64,000 nucleotides of DNA from JAIQGF01 sp051006995 (GCA_051006995.1 JBPCSQ010000028.1:1-64000); one strand, 5' to 3'. Counted from the stretch's first letter, positions 36,143-45,259 are shown. Program-made: numbers and translations. Notes: generated by a model not told the origin, from the letters alone.

Positions 36143-36961
36143 TTACGCGGCCTTTTGCTCGAGGTAGGCGTTGAGGGATTCCTGGAGTTTGTTTTCCAGG
36201 CTGTCGTTCAACTTGCGCAAATCGGTGATCAAGTGGCTGAGGTCCAGTTCGAGCAAGCCTTCCTGGACCAAGTCATAGATAGCCTGCTCGAGGACGCGAG
36301 TGTCGTCCACGATCATGGCGATGGTGTATCCATGGCGGCGGCGCGCCCGGCCATGAGCAGCAGCCAAGGCGCGTGATTGTTCCGACAGAGAATCGCCATT
36401 GCCGGACTCGATCGTGCGCACCACGTATTTCAGCAGCTCGGGGATGTGGTCCACCCGTTCCTCGTCGCTCAAAGGCAGGGCCCCGAGCTTACGGTGGGAC
36501 TTCATCAAGGCCAGGGTACGGGTGCGAATGGATTCCATATGATCGTGCAGAAAAGTGGCCAGGCGTTTGGCGGGAATGCGCCGGCGCGGAGATGGACTGC
36601 GGAGTTTCTGCTCGATGGTGGAGACCAGAGTTTCGGCTTCGCAGGGCTTTACCAGGTAGTCGTCCACCTGGCTGCGAATCGCTTCCAGCGCGGTCTCGAA
36701 TGCGGGGAAGCCGGTCAATATCAGGTTGACGCAATCGGGCTGCGTGCGTCGCATGGCGCTGACCACGGTGAAGCCGTCACCCGGTTCCCCGACATTCAAA
36801 TCGGCAACTAACACGTCGAACTTGGAAGAATTGATTTCCTTTAGACCCTCGGCGACCGTGGCCGCGGACGTGACTTCGAAATTGTGCTGCCGAAGAATTT
36901 CGGGCAAGGTCAGGCGCAGCGAAGGCTCATCATCCACGAACAGCAGACGAATGGGCGGCAT
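36143..36961 (-). CDS. response regulator with RsbRD-like output domain
   Basis: The 272-residue protein has a receiver at residues 1-120 with Asp10/11, phospho-acceptor Asp54 (VLVADLNVGE), Thr83 and Lys105 (DYLVKPCEAE). The C-terminal 145 residues are helical (HMESIRTRTLALMKSHRKLG, HGRARRRHGYTIAMIVDDTR, VLEQAIYDLVQEGLLELD) and resemble the RsbRD N-terminal/globin-like helical domain of stressosome-type regulators. It is probably a stress-signalling output rather than a DNA-binding one. Confidence 0.85.
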   Translation of the reverse strand: MPPIRLLFVDDEPSLRLTLPEILRQHNFEVTSAATVAEGLKEINSSKFDVLVADLNVGEPGDGFTVVSAMRRTQPDCVNLILTGFPAFETALEAIRSQVDDYLVKPCEAETLVSTIEQKLRSPSPRRRIPAKRLATFLHDHMESIRTRTLALMKSHRKLGALPLSDEERVDHIPELLKYVVRTIESGNGDSLSEQSRALAAAHGRARRRHGYTIAMIVDDTRVLEQAIYDLVQEGLLELDLSHLITDLRKLNDSLENKLQESLNAYLEQKAA

Positions 36962-37176
36962 AGGCCAGCCACCTCCGAAAAGCGACGACTCCGTCAGGGA
37001 CCAGCTTGTTGATGCTTTAAGTGCAGACCAGCAACTACATCAGTTCAGACGAAGCACGCAAACCCAACGAAGAGATGCCCGGATGGAGGGCCAGACTCCC
37101 ATCCGCACAGTGAGATGCAGAAACTCGGCAAACGGTTATTGCAAAGTTATGCCATCCCTGGAACTACAACTCCCGC

Positions 37177-37866
37177 TCAACCCGCCATGGTCTTCAGATT
37201 CGGGCTGACCACGAGCCGCGCCTGGGTGGCGCGCTGCACATCCTCGGCGGTGAGGCCAGGGGCGAGTTCCTCCAGCACCAGGCCGTTGGAAGTCACGTTG
37301 ATGTACGCCATCTCCGTGACGATGGTGTTCACCACCTTGAGCCCCGTCAGCGGCAGGCTGCATTTTTTCAGGATCTTGGATTGGCCATCCTTGGTGGTGT
37401 GCTCCATGGCAATGATGACGCGGCGCGCGCCCGCCACCAGGTCCATGGCGCCACCCATACCTTTCACCATCTTGCCTGGGATCATCCAGTTGGCGAGGTT
37501 CCCTTCCTCATCCACTTCCATGGCGCCCAGGACGCTAAGGTCCACATGTCCGCCGCGGATCATGGCGAATGAATCGGCGCTCGAAAAATAGGAGGTGCCG
37601 GCAATTTCGGTCACGGTTTCCTTGCCCGCATTGATGAGGTCGGGATCTTCCTGGCCTTCAAAGGGATATGGGCCGATGCCGAGCATGCCGTTCTCGCTCT
37701 GCAGCACGACATCCATCCCGGCTGGAACGTGATTGGCGACCAGCGTCGGCATGCCGATGCCGAGGTTGACGTAAAAGCCGTCGCGCAATTCCTGCGCGAT
37801 GCGCTTCACGATGCGGTCGCGCTTGGTGGTGTCTTGAGCTTTGGGTACTTTCGGTGTGGTAGCCAT
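37177..37866 (-). CDS. scoB: 3-oxoacid CoA-transferase subunit B
   Basis: The 229-residue protein is the B subunit of succinyl-CoA:3-ketoacid (or acetate/butyrate) CoA-transferase. The catalytic Glu is in SENGMLGIGPYPFEGQEDPD, with MIRGGHVDLSVLGAMEVDEE and GGAMDLVAGARRVIIAMEHT as family blocks. It activates acetoacetate to acetoacetyl-CoA. The A subunit is about 390 bases upstream, with a small unknown gene between. Confidence 0.92.
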   Translation of the reverse strand: MATTPKVPKAQDTTKRDRIVKRIAQELRDGFYVNLGIGMPTLVANHVPAGMDVVLQSENGMLGIGPYPFEGQEDPDLINAGKETVTEIAGTSYFSSADSFAMIRGGHVDLSVLGAMEVDEEGNLANWMIPGKMVKGMGGAMDLVAGARRVIIAMEHTTKDGQSKILKKCSLPLTGLKVVNTIVTEMAYINVTSNGLVLEELAPGLTAEDVQRATQARLVVSPNLKTMAG

Positions 37867-37867
37867 G

Positions 37868-37905
37868 TTTTTAGCTCTTCGCTCTTAGCCTTTCGCGGTT
37901 AGCTC
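37868..37905. repeat. degenerate word array (AGCTCTTCGCTCTTAGCC type)
   Basis: TTTTAGCTCTTCGCTCTTAG with CCTTTCGCGGTTAGCTCC lies between the 94-residue gene and scoB. Its reverse-complement word lies upstream of scoA at 39083-39119. Confidence 0.6.
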
Positions 37906-38183
37906 CATGAGGCCTCGGTGCGACGAAACTTCGTTACAGCCTCTTCAAATTCAACGTACGAAGCCCTCGCGTCGGCCGCGGATTGCGTGCGGTACTGGGC
38001 CGCCGTCGCCAGCAGCGCTCCGAATGAATCCTTGATGCCGCCCATGGCGTGCTCGTAGGCGGACGTCATGATGGCCAGCTCAGCAGCCAGATCCCCCAGC
38101 GTGAAGTTCCCTTCCTCATACATGCGCAAGTAACGCAGCACCGAAGTACGGACTTCGTCGGCGGTGGATTCGGGCATTGGCAT
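37899..38183 (-). CDS. hypothetical protein between scoA and scoB
   Basis: The 94-residue protein (MPMPESTADEVRTSVLRYLR, then YEEGNFTLGDLAAELAIMTS) is predicted to be all helical, with no signal or membrane segment. It lies between the two CoA-transferase subunits on the same strand, where a gene is unusual. No family recognised; a regulatory or assembly role is possible but unproven. Confidence 0.6.
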   Translation of the reverse strand: MPMPESTADEVRTSVLRYLRMYEEGNFTLGDLAAELAIMTSAYEHAMGGIKDSFGALLATAAQYRTQSAADARASYVEFEEAVTKFRRTEASWS

Positions 38184-38188
38184 AAAAG

Positions 38189-38275
38189 TAGTTGGGAGGT
38201 AGGAGCCGGTAGTTAGGTGCCGCCGTAAGTCCGCATCACCGGACTCCTAACGGCTAACTACTAACTCCTGCTTTC
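38189..38275. repeat. inverted word hairpin at scoA 3' end
   Basis: GTAGTTGGGAGGTAGGAGCC with GGTAGTTAGG on the left is mirrored by CGGACTCCTAACGGCTAACT and ACTAACTCCTG on the right. The right half overlaps the scoA 3' end and supplies its last codons and its stop. Confidence 0.7.
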
Positions 38276-38961
38276 CGCACGCAGTGCTTCTCGATCCGCT
38301 TCTCGTAATTCACACCCTGGAAGATGCGTTTCACGTACACGCTGGGCGTATGGATGTCGTCCGAAGGTAACTGGCCGACGTCCACCAACTGCTCCACCTC
38401 GGCAATGGTGACATGCGCCGCCGTAGCCATCATCGGGTTGAAGTTACGCGCTGTCTTGCGGTAGACGAGATTGCCCCAGCGGTCGCCCTTCCAGGCTTTG
38501 ACCAGAGCGAAGTCGGCACGCAGGCCGCGCTCCATCACGTACATGCGGCCGTCAAACTCGCGGCTTTCCTTGCCCTCTGCGATCACCGTGCCGTACCCGG
38601 TCGGCGTAAAGAAGGCGGCAATGCCGGCCCCGCCGGCGCGAATGCGTTCCGCCAGCGTCCCCTGCGGGTTGAGCTCCAGTTCGAGTTCGCCGCTGAGCAC
38701 CATCTGTTCCAGCAGCTTGTTTTCGCCGACGTAGCTGCCGATGTGCTTGCGCACTTGCTTGTTGCGCAGCAGCAGGCCGAGGCCGAAATCGTCCACGCCG
38801 GCATTGTTGCTGATGGTGGTGAGGTTCTTGACGCCCTTGCGGACCAGCGCCGCGATCAAATTTTCGGGAATGCCGCAGACACCGAATCCCCCCACCAGAA
38901 TCGTGGCGCCGTCCTGAATATCGCGAATGGCCTCATCGGCATTGGCAACGACCTTGTTCAT
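38254..38961 (-). CDS. scoA: 3-oxoacid CoA-transferase subunit A
   Basis: The 235-residue A subunit shows GGFGVCGIPENLIAALVRKG, TISNNAGVDDFGLGLLL, the oxyanion/CoA region GGAGIAAFFTPTGYGTVIAE, and RADFALVKAWKGDRWGNLVY. It pairs with subunit B to transfer CoA from succinyl-CoA to ketoacids. The last five residues (AGVSS) are encoded by the word array and are not family-conserved. The gene is separated from scoB by a small ORF and repeats. Confidence 0.92.
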   Translation of the reverse strand: MNKVVANADEAIRDIQDGATILVGGFGVCGIPENLIAALVRKGVKNLTTISNNAGVDDFGLGLLLRNKQVRKHIGSYVGENKLLEQMVLSGELELELNPQGTLAERIRAGGAGIAAFFTPTGYGTVIAEGKESREFDGRMYVMERGLRADFALVKAWKGDRWGNLVYRKTARNFNPMMATAAHVTIAEVEQLVDVGQLPSDDIHTPSVYVKRIFQGVNYEKRIEKHCVRKAGVSS

Positions 38962-39082
38962 ATAGGAAGTCCGGAGCGGAATGGGAAACGGGCTAGTTTA
39001 ATGCTGGCGATTGGGATTGGCAATTCAGCTCTTTCGCGCTTTGGATTCCTCGCTGAGCTCGGAATGTCAATGCTGAAAGGAA

Positions 39083-39119
39083 CACAAGCTAAAAGCTAAG
39101 AGCTAAACGCTAAGAACTG
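39083..39119. repeat. degenerate word array (GCTAAGAGCTAAACG type)
   Basis: AAGCTAAAAGCTAAGAGCTA with AACGCTAAGAACTGA between scoA and the secreted protein gene is a run of GCTAAGA variants, the reverse-complement word of the 37868 array. Confidence 0.65.
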
Positions 39120-39121
39120 AT

Positions 39122-40129
39122 TCACTTCACATCTTTCATCGCCAGCAGGGTGCCGTAGTCGCGCCCGGAAGAGGGATCCACGGCGCGCGCCACCACTCCG
39201 CCGAACAGCTCGCGCAGTTCGGGATACCTGGTGACTGCCGCCTTGATCACCGCCATGTTGTCCTGGAATGCCACGGCGGTATTGGAAACGTCGGTGGTGG
39301 CGACGTATTTGATGATGAGATCCAGATCGCTGCCCACCACGGCGGGGAACAACTGAGTGATGCGGTAGGTTTTGCCGCCAGCCATCAAATTCATCGGCTG
39401 CTGCTGCGAGGGCCAGTCGGGAGGCTTGGCGCGCTCCATCTCGTCGCCCAGCTTGTCCTGCATCGAGGTGTATTCGATATCCACCGGCTGCGACAGGTCC
39501 CAGGCCTCCAGATAGTACAAATAGGCGGCAAAGTTCTGGCCGCGGCTCTTGTACTGCCGCGCCTGTTGCAGGTACCACTGCACATCGTGACCGGCAACTC
39601 GCTCCGGTTTCACGGTGTAGCCGGCGAGGAGCCACTTGTTGCCCTGCTGGAACAGGATGGTGGTAAGCCGCACGGCTTGCTTGCCGCCGGTGACGCCCTG
39701 CGTCAGGATGGCGTAGCGGCCGGCGGGCAGGTTGGGGATGACAAAGAGTACGCGATCCGCCGAATTGAAGATGCCGCAGTAAAACTCGGCACGCTGCACC
39801 GGCGCGCTGCCGGGCGCTTCCAGCACGTAAAGACTCTGTTCCGTCGCCTGGGCGCCGGCAAAGTCGGCCTTATGGTCGGTGACCGCGGTCTCGACGCCGC
39901 CGAAATTCGAGGCCAGCGACGGGATCGAGCTTGCCTTCAGCCCGGCATAGTCGCCCGCCGCCGACATGCGGAAATACTGCTGCCCCGTCTGGTCGAGATA
40001 GTTCTTGGCGCCCGCGTCGATATCGGAGGCGGAGAGGCAGTTCAGGTTTTGCGCCGCGGCGGCGCCGGCCAGCAGCATCAGCACGACGCCCAATGCTACT
40101 CGATGGAGATACTTACAATTGCCTGTCAT
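39122..40129 (-). CDS. secreted protein of unknown function
   Basis: The 335-residue protein has a signal peptide (VALGVVLMLLAGAAAAQNLN). The mature part holds a beta-rich region (YCGIFNSADRVLFVIPNLPA, GRYAILTQGVTGGKQAVRLT) and a helical C-terminus (DIEYTSMQDKLGDEMERAKP). Similar proteins are common in acidobacterial genomes but lack a known role. The sequence does not suggest an enzyme. It is monocistronic and divergent from the next gene. Confidence 0.75.
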   Translation of the reverse strand: MTGNCKYLHRVALGVVLMLLAGAAAAQNLNCLSASDIDAGAKNYLDQTGQQYFRMSAAGDYAGLKASSIPSLASNFGGVETAVTDHKADFAGAQATEQSLYVLEAPGSAPVQRAEFYCGIFNSADRVLFVIPNLPAGRYAILTQGVTGGKQAVRLTTILFQQGNKWLLAGYTVKPERVAGHDVQWYLQQARQYKSRGQNFAAYLYYLEAWDLSQPVDIEYTSMQDKLGDEMERAKPPDWPSQQQPMNLMAGGKTYRITQLFPAVVGSDLDLIIKYVATTDVSNTAVAFQDNMAVIKAAVTRYPELRELFGGVVARAVDPSSGRDYGTLLAMKDVK

Positions 40130-40260
40130 CGTTCTGGTCTCTCTTTAAGTCCTGACGCTACTCAGGATTGGATGCAGCCGGAGTGGTGCGCAGATGTTTT
40201 TTACGCCCACCGGGCCGAACTTCGTACATGCTCAAAGGGTGTAGAATTCCCGTAACGGAA

Positions 40261-41085
40261 ATGCCTCTAGCCTTGCGAATCACCGCGATCGGAGCCCTCG
40301 TCGTCAGCCTGGGCATTGGCGCCGTGGCGCAGTCGCCGAGTCGTACTGCGGCGAAGAAGGCAAAAAAGCAGCCGAAACCGTCGGCACAGGTGCAAGCTCT
40401 TCCGCCGACTCAACCACCTCCGCCGCCCCCGCTGCGGCCTTACGAGATGCCGCCGGTAGCGCCGCAGGTCAGCTACCGCGATGGGCTGCTGCAGATCACG
40501 GCGAATAATTCCACCATGAAGGATATCCTCACCGCCGTGGGCGCGCGCACGGGCGCAAAGATCGATATGCCTGCCGACGCTTCCTCCGAGCGGGTCGCCA
40601 TACAGATCGGGCCGGGCGATCCCCACGATGTGATTGCGGCCCTGCTGGAAGGCTCGCGCTTCGACTACATCGTGATGGGCACGGAAAATAATCCCAACGC
40701 GGTGTCGCAGGTGATCCTGACGACGCGCCAGGGTGCGGCCGGGGCGCCGGCGATGGCCAGCGCCGGGACTCCTGTGTCCGCCCCACCTCCAGGTTCGCCG
40801 GGCGTGAATCGTCCGCCCTTCCAGCCGCAGATGCCGCCCGAGGAAGTCGAAGAGAATCCTGAGCCGGCGCCGCAGCCGGTCACTCCAGTGCAGCCGCCGG
40901 CGACCATGGCGCAGCCGCAACAGCAGAACGCCGCCCCAGGAGCCAACTCCGCAGGCGGGGGCGCCGCACAAGGCGGCCCGAAAACACCCGAGCAGCTCCT
41001 GCAAGAGTTGCAATCCATGCAGCAGCGCGAGCAGCAACAACAGCAGCAACGCGGCGGGCGGCGTCCGCCACAGAACCCGCAGTAG
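40261..41085 (+). CDS. secreted protein with STN-like domain and Pro/Gln-rich tail
   Basis: The start at 40261 (MPLALRITAIGALVVSLGIG) gives a signal peptide and a 274-residue product. Residues about 70-140 (LQITANNSTMKDILTAVGAR, RVAIQIGPGDPHDVIAALLE, GSRFDYIVMG) resemble the secretin/TonB short N-terminal (STN) fold. The rest is Pro/Ala-rich and ends in a Gln-rich tract (QREQQQQQQRGGRRPPQNPQ). It might be an envelope assembly or type II/IV-secretion-linked factor. No partner genes adjoin it. Confidence 0.72.
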   Translation: MPLALRITAIGALVVSLGIGAVAQSPSRTAAKKAKKQPKPSAQVQALPPTQPPPPPPLRPYEMPPVAPQVSYRDGLLQITANNSTMKDILTAVGARTGAKIDMPADASSERVAIQIGPGDPHDVIAALLEGSRFDYIVMGTENNPNAVSQVILTTRQGAAGAPAMASAGTPVSAPPPGSPGVNRPPFQPQMPPEEVEENPEPAPQPVTPVQPPATMAQPQQQNAAPGANSAGGGAAQGGPKTPEQLLQELQSMQQREQQQQQQRGGRRPPQNPQ

Positions 41086-41140
41086 CATTCCAATCTTCAA
41101 TCTTCAGTCCCTCAGTCGCTGGGCTCCAGGCATGGATTTT

Positions 41141-41352
41141 TCGGTGGGAGCGCCGGGCTTCGGTGGAAGCGCCGGACCTCGGTGGGAGCGCCAGGCTTCG
41201 GTGGGAGCGCCGGGCTTCGGTGGGAGCGCCGGGCTTCAGCCCGGCGAAATGACCAGTCAAGAGGAAGGGCTTTAGCGCTGGGGACCTCCAGCGCTGAAGC
41301 GCGACCCTTTTGCGCGAAAATTCACCGGCCTGAAGGCCGGTGCTCCCACCAA
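41141..41352. repeat. 19-bp x5 tandem repeat with inverted termini (REP/BIME-like)
   Basis: Five copies of a 19-bp unit, TCGGTGGGAGCGCCGGGCT, start at 41141, 41160, 41179, 41198 and 41217. The last runs into the palindrome GCCGGGCTTCAGCCCGGC (41228-41245). Further on come AGCGCTG/CAGCGCT and GGCCTGAAGGCC hairpins, then GGTGCTCCCACC, which is the inverse of the unit start GGTGGGAGCGCC with one mismatch. The element is a compound palindrome between two convergent genes and matches the style of 24370-24415. Confidence 0.85.
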
Positions 41353-41397
41353 AGTCGCGCCCATTTCAAATCTGACAATCTTCGAGCTGCAATCTGC

Positions 41398-41427
41398 AAT
41401 AAAAAGGCGGGCTGTTTCCAGCCCGCC
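41398..41427 (-). terminator. rho-independent terminator of the TonB receptor gene
   Basis: On the minus strand, GGCGGGCTG-GAAA-CAGCCCGCC is followed by TTTTTATT. The 9-bp perfect stem with a T tail lies about 45 bases after the receptor stop codon. Confidence 0.88.
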
Positions 41428-41470
41428 GGGGTTACGCAATATTCAGGTTCAGACTTCGGTTTCGATACTC

Positions 41471-44400
41471 CTAGAAGCGGATGTGGAACGACAATTGAAT
41501 CGTTCGCGGAATGTCCGTGAAGGAGGGATCGCCGAGACCGCCGAAGTTCGGGTTGAGCATGTCGGCGATCGCCGCCGCATGCGAGAGTCTCACATCGCTG
41601 AGGGTCAGGGCCTTCCCGTTAGCGCCAATGATCTGCCCCGTTGTCGGGCTGATGCAGCCTACGCATCCCACCGTGCCGACGGCCAGCGCGCTGGTGTTCG
41701 GGTTGGCGTTATTGCCCTCGAAGTTGGCGTGATTGAAGATGTTGAAGACATCAGCGCGCAGTTCGGCGCGGATGCCTTCATGTCCCGGGATGAAGTGAAT
41801 CGTCTTCGTCAGGGAAAAGTCCACGCGGTGCCACGCCGGACTCAAGCCCATGTTGCGCGTGATGTTGCCGTTGACTTGCTGGAAGTCCACGACATCTCCA
41901 CTAAACGTATCAATCGGACCCGCAGTGCTCGCCGCAGCCGGAGCCAGGAACGTGTTCTGCGGGCAACCGCAAATCGCCGCTCCATTGGGACCAACCATCA
42001 GCGTTTCCCCGGTAAAGGAAGCGATACCGTTCACGTTCACAGTGCCGTCGGGACCGACGTTGGGACGCTGAGCGGTTTCGTTGCCTGCGCCGAACCAGCG
42101 GCCGCCGCTGTACGGGCCGGTTCCAGTCGAAAGCGGGTACGGACGCCCGCTCTGGTGCTGACCCAGGAAGCTGAAGGTCAGGTCATTGGTTGCCCAACCC
42201 AGCCACGCCGAGTGCAGCGGCCTCCCGGTATCCAACACCACGCTGTAATTCACCAGATGCCGGATATCGTTGAACGACGGACCCAGGTCGGCTCGGATAT
42301 TCCGCGGATCGCCAGGTTCCGACAATCCGAAGAAGTCCTCACCCGAGGTCAGTGAGTGTGACCAGGTGTAGCTGGCGTTGAACTGAATGTGCTGCGACAT
42401 CCGCTTGGTAGCCGAGACCACCAGGCCGTTGTAATGCGACGTACGGCTGTTCTCGTTGGTGCGTACGTTGCCCAACAGCGGGTTGGGTTTGGCCCCGTAG
42501 TAGAAGAAGCCAGGGTGGGCGGGATCGGCCACAATGGCGCGGTAATTGGTGTCGCGCTCGCCAAACAGGCCAAACCCGAACTGGCCGATGTACTGCGCCT
42601 GGACCATGAAGTCCTTGCCAATCTGCCGCTCAACCCCAAAGTTCACCATGCGGAACTCAGGGTTGTGAAGATCGGGCGAGATGGGACGGATGCGGCCGAA
42701 GTTCGGACCAACTCCCGGCACTGGATTCGGATTGCAAACCGCTAAGACAGCATCCGAAGGCCGGTTGGGGTAAGCGGCCAGCAGGGCGGGCCAGTTCGCG
42801 CACGTCGGATCGAAGAACGCGGTAAACAGGTTCAGGCCGTCAAAGTTGCGCGAGTCGAGCACGACGTTGTTGAAAGCCAGCATGGTGACCTCGGCAAACG
42901 ACGCCTTGATCAGCGTCCGGCCCGGTCCGCCAAACAGTCCCGGCCAGAATCCTGGGCTGTAGGTAAAGCCGACGCGAGGCTGGAAGTTGTTCTTGTCGGA
43001 CGAGCAGGCGGGAACGATGCCGTTGGCCTGCAAGCAGCCACCGCCCGGAGTCGGAATGGTGCCACCCTTGAAAGCCCCCGCCTCGAAGTCGTAGCGCAGC
43101 CCGTAATTCATCGTCAGGTTGCTGGTGAGTCTCCAGGTGTCCTGGAGGTAGACCCCGTAAATGTTGTCCTTCGATCGGACCTGGGCCGGTCCCAAACCGA
43201 TGGTGAAGCTGCCTGGGATCGTATCCGTGGCGTCGTAGTCACCCCATTGCCCGAAGTGGAATTGGGTGAATAGCGAATACCAGGGATAGTAGCTGATGTT
43301 GAACCCAGTCTTCACCGTGTGCGAACCATGCGTCCAACTCAGGTTGTCAATTGCCTGATAGCGGTGATTCCAGCCGCCTTGCGGACCCAGGAAGTTGGCG
43401 CCGGTGTAGAAGGCGGCGTGCTGCTGCCCGGGAAGAACCGACTTATCCACGGTGTTGGTGATGAAACGAAGACCGACAGCGCGCGCTTCGTTCACCAGCG
43501 TTGGCGTGATGGTGGACGTGACGCCGATATTCAGCGCGGCGCTATGGAACTCGTCCGCCAGCAGAGAATCCGGGGTGATGTTGTTTCCGATCTGAGCGGT
43601 GTCATTATCTTTGATGTTGCGCTCTGTGTTGTACCGCACCGTGAGCTGGTTGTTGGTCGTGATCTTGTGATCCAGTTTGACGGACCAGAGGAGGTCCTTC
43701 ACTGGCTGCTGCACGGTGACAGCACCGGACGGAGGGGTAATGATAAACGGGAAAGCCTGGCGCGCCTGCTCGTAGCTGACGAACCAGAAAGTCCTGTCCT
43801 TGATGATCGGTCCACCGAGGGTGAAGCCGCCTTCCGTGCGGTGGAATGGCGCCCTCGCGCAACCAGCGACCGTGGTCAGATTGCCGGCCGCATCGAAATT
43901 CGAGGCCGGACAAGGAGCAGTCGAACCTTGCGCGAACAGTCCCTGGTTGTAGAAGAACTGGGAGGCGGTGAGGTTGCGGCCACGGAAGAACATGTGACCT
44001 TCGCCATGCAGTCCGTTGGTGCCGGACTTGGTGATCACGTTGAGGATCAAGCCGCCGGCCTGCCCGTACTCGGCATTGTAGTTGTTGGTGAGGACCTGGA
44101 ATTCCTGGACCTCATCCACCGAGGCGCCCAGCCCGTCGCGGCCGGAGTCCACCTGGTCCACCATGTTGGCGCCGTCCACGTTGTACAGATTGGCGCGATT
44201 GTTGAAGGAGCCCGGCGCAATCGGCTCACCTGGTGTCAGCGTGCTGGTGTCAAATCGCACTCCCGGCGCCGCCGCCGCTAAGCCGACGTAATCGTTGGCG
44301 CCCCCACCTGCACCGGCAAACGCCGGCAGTCTCTGAATGTCGGTGTTATTGAGCACCGAGGAAACGTCTGTCTTCGCGGTCTCGATCAGCGGCGACTGGC

Positions 44401-44767
44401 CGGTGACCTCAACGACCGTGGTCGCGCCAGCAACATTCATCGTGAAGTTGACGTCGCGCTGGCTACCTACGTCCACCACGACGTTATTCACGGTGGCAGC
44501 CTTGAAATTAGTGCTCTGGGCGCTCACATCGTACGTGCCGGGTTGCAGGTTGGGGATGTTGTATACGCCGCTACCAGTCGTGGTGACGCTGCGTCCCCCA
44601 CCGGTGGCCTTGTTGGTCGCGGTCACTGTCGCATTAGGAACGACGGCGCCTTGCGCGTCGGTGACGCGTCCGCGGATGGTGCCCGATGATGCGCTCTGGG
44701 CGTTGGCGGCTATGGCTGTCCAAACGAAAACCGCAGCCAAGCTGAGAATCAGAGGAGCCTTTCGCAT
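41471..44767 (-). CDS. TonB-dependent receptor, Oar-like
   Basis: From the ATG at 44767 (MRKAPLILSLAAVFVWTAIA, AGGAG upstream) the 1098-residue outer-membrane protein has a signal peptide, an N-terminal carboxypeptidase-regulatory-like beta-sandwich (GTIRGRVTDAQGAVVPNATV, about 25-110), a plug (VEVTGQSPLIETAKTDVSSV, ending near the start of the barrel), and a long beta-barrel finishing in LSFHIRF with a C-terminal Phe. Receptors of this class take up oligosaccharides or siderophores with TonB energy. Acidobacteria carry many. No transport partner is adjacent; it is a single gene with its own terminator. Confidence 0.93.
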   Translation of the reverse strand: MRKAPLILSLAAVFVWTAIAANAQSASSGTIRGRVTDAQGAVVPNATVTATNKATGGGRSVTTTGSGVYNIPNLQPGTYDVSAQSTNFKAATVNNVVVDVGSQRDVNFTMNVAGATTVVEVTGQSPLIETAKTDVSSVLNNTDIQRLPAFAGAGGGANDYVGLAAAAPGVRFDTSTLTPGEPIAPGSFNNRANLYNVDGANMVDQVDSGRDGLGASVDEVQEFQVLTNNYNAEYGQAGGLILNVITKSGTNGLHGEGHMFFRGRNLTASQFFYNQGLFAQGSTAPCPASNFDAAGNLTTVAGCARAPFHRTEGGFTLGGPIIKDRTFWFVSYEQARQAFPFIITPPSGAVTVQQPVKDLLWSVKLDHKITTNNQLTVRYNTERNIKDNDTAQIGNNITPDSLLADEFHSAALNIGVTSTITPTLVNEARAVGLRFITNTVDKSVLPGQQHAAFYTGANFLGPQGGWNHRYQAIDNLSWTHGSHTVKTGFNISYYPWYSLFTQFHFGQWGDYDATDTIPGSFTIGLGPAQVRSKDNIYGVYLQDTWRLTSNLTMNYGLRYDFEAGAFKGGTIPTPGGGCLQANGIVPACSSDKNNFQPRVGFTYSPGFWPGLFGGPGRTLIKASFAEVTMLAFNNVVLDSRNFDGLNLFTAFFDPTCANWPALLAAYPNRPSDAVLAVCNPNPVPGVGPNFGRIRPISPDLHNPEFRMVNFGVERQIGKDFMVQAQYIGQFGFGLFGERDTNYRAIVADPAHPGFFYYGAKPNPLLGNVRTNENSRTSHYNGLVVSATKRMSQHIQFNASYTWSHSLTSGEDFFGLSEPGDPRNIRADLGPSFNDIRHLVNYSVVLDTGRPLHSAWLGWATNDLTFSFLGQHQSGRPYPLSTGTGPYSGGRWFGAGNETAQRPNVGPDGTVNVNGIASFTGETLMVGPNGAAICGCPQNTFLAPAAASTAGPIDTFSGDVVDFQQVNGNITRNMGLSPAWHRVDFSLTKTIHFIPGHEGIRAELRADVFNIFNHANFEGNNANPNTSALAVGTVGCVGCISPTTGQIIGANGKALTLSDVRLSHAAAIADMLNPNFGGLGDPSFTDIPRTIQLSFHIRF

Positions 44768-45094
44768 AGATTCTCCTGTTACTTTTGTTGTTACCTTTTT
44801 GATTTCCCACCGAGCCAGCCACTTAAGACGGGACCTGGGGGTACCGGGCCAGCCCACATATTTGCCAAAAGAAGAGGCAATCCTGTTTCCATCAACAACG
44901 TAGTGAAATCAGCGACTTAGGTAAGCCGCATAAAAGTGCATACAGAATTTTGGATTTCCTCAACTGGCAAGCATGCAGAATTCCATATATGGGAATCAGC
45001 TTGGCGGGAACGTCTCGGAGTGAGACGCTAGCGTGGTTACTTATAAGTTATATCGGATGGCGATGGAAGTTGGACATCGCGCGCCGATGAAAAA
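44768..45094. promoter_or_regulatory. receptor upstream region with palindromes
   Basis: The spacer between the receptor and the next minus-strand gene has no other gene. It contains ATTCC-ATATATG-GGAAT (44980-44996), CGTCTC-N5-GAGACG (45011-45027) and the perfect ACTTATAAGT (45039-45048). These are candidate operators for the receptor gene. I do not see a convincing -35/-10 pair. Confidence 0.4.
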
Positions 45095-45259
45095 TTAATC
45101 ACCGCCGTGCGCTTCGCCTGCCGCCATGGCTGGCGTAGGTGGCGCTTCCGGCCGGCGGCCGATCGCGCGCAAGAACGAAGTGATCAGCACATAGCCCAGG
45201 CCCACTCCCAAACCCAGTGCGGCGAAGATGGTGATCAACAAGATGAGTGCGGTGAGCAT
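45095..45259 (-). CDS. small single-pass membrane protein
   Basis: The minus-strand frame from the ATG at 45259 encodes 54 residues: MLTALILLITIFAALGLGVG followed by LGYVLITSFLRAIGRR and a polar Pro/Ala tail. One transmembrane helix rich in Gly is followed by a basic stop-transfer (RAIGRR). It is too short for many gene finders but has a clear membrane-protein profile. Function unknown. Confidence 0.6.
   Translation of the reverse strand: MLTALILLITIFAALGLGVGLGYVLITSFLRAIGRRPEAPPTPAMAAGEAHGGD

Noticed and set aside
41141..41235. CRISPR array candidate
   Set aside because: The 19-bp units are directly adjacent with no spacers, so this is a tandem repeat.
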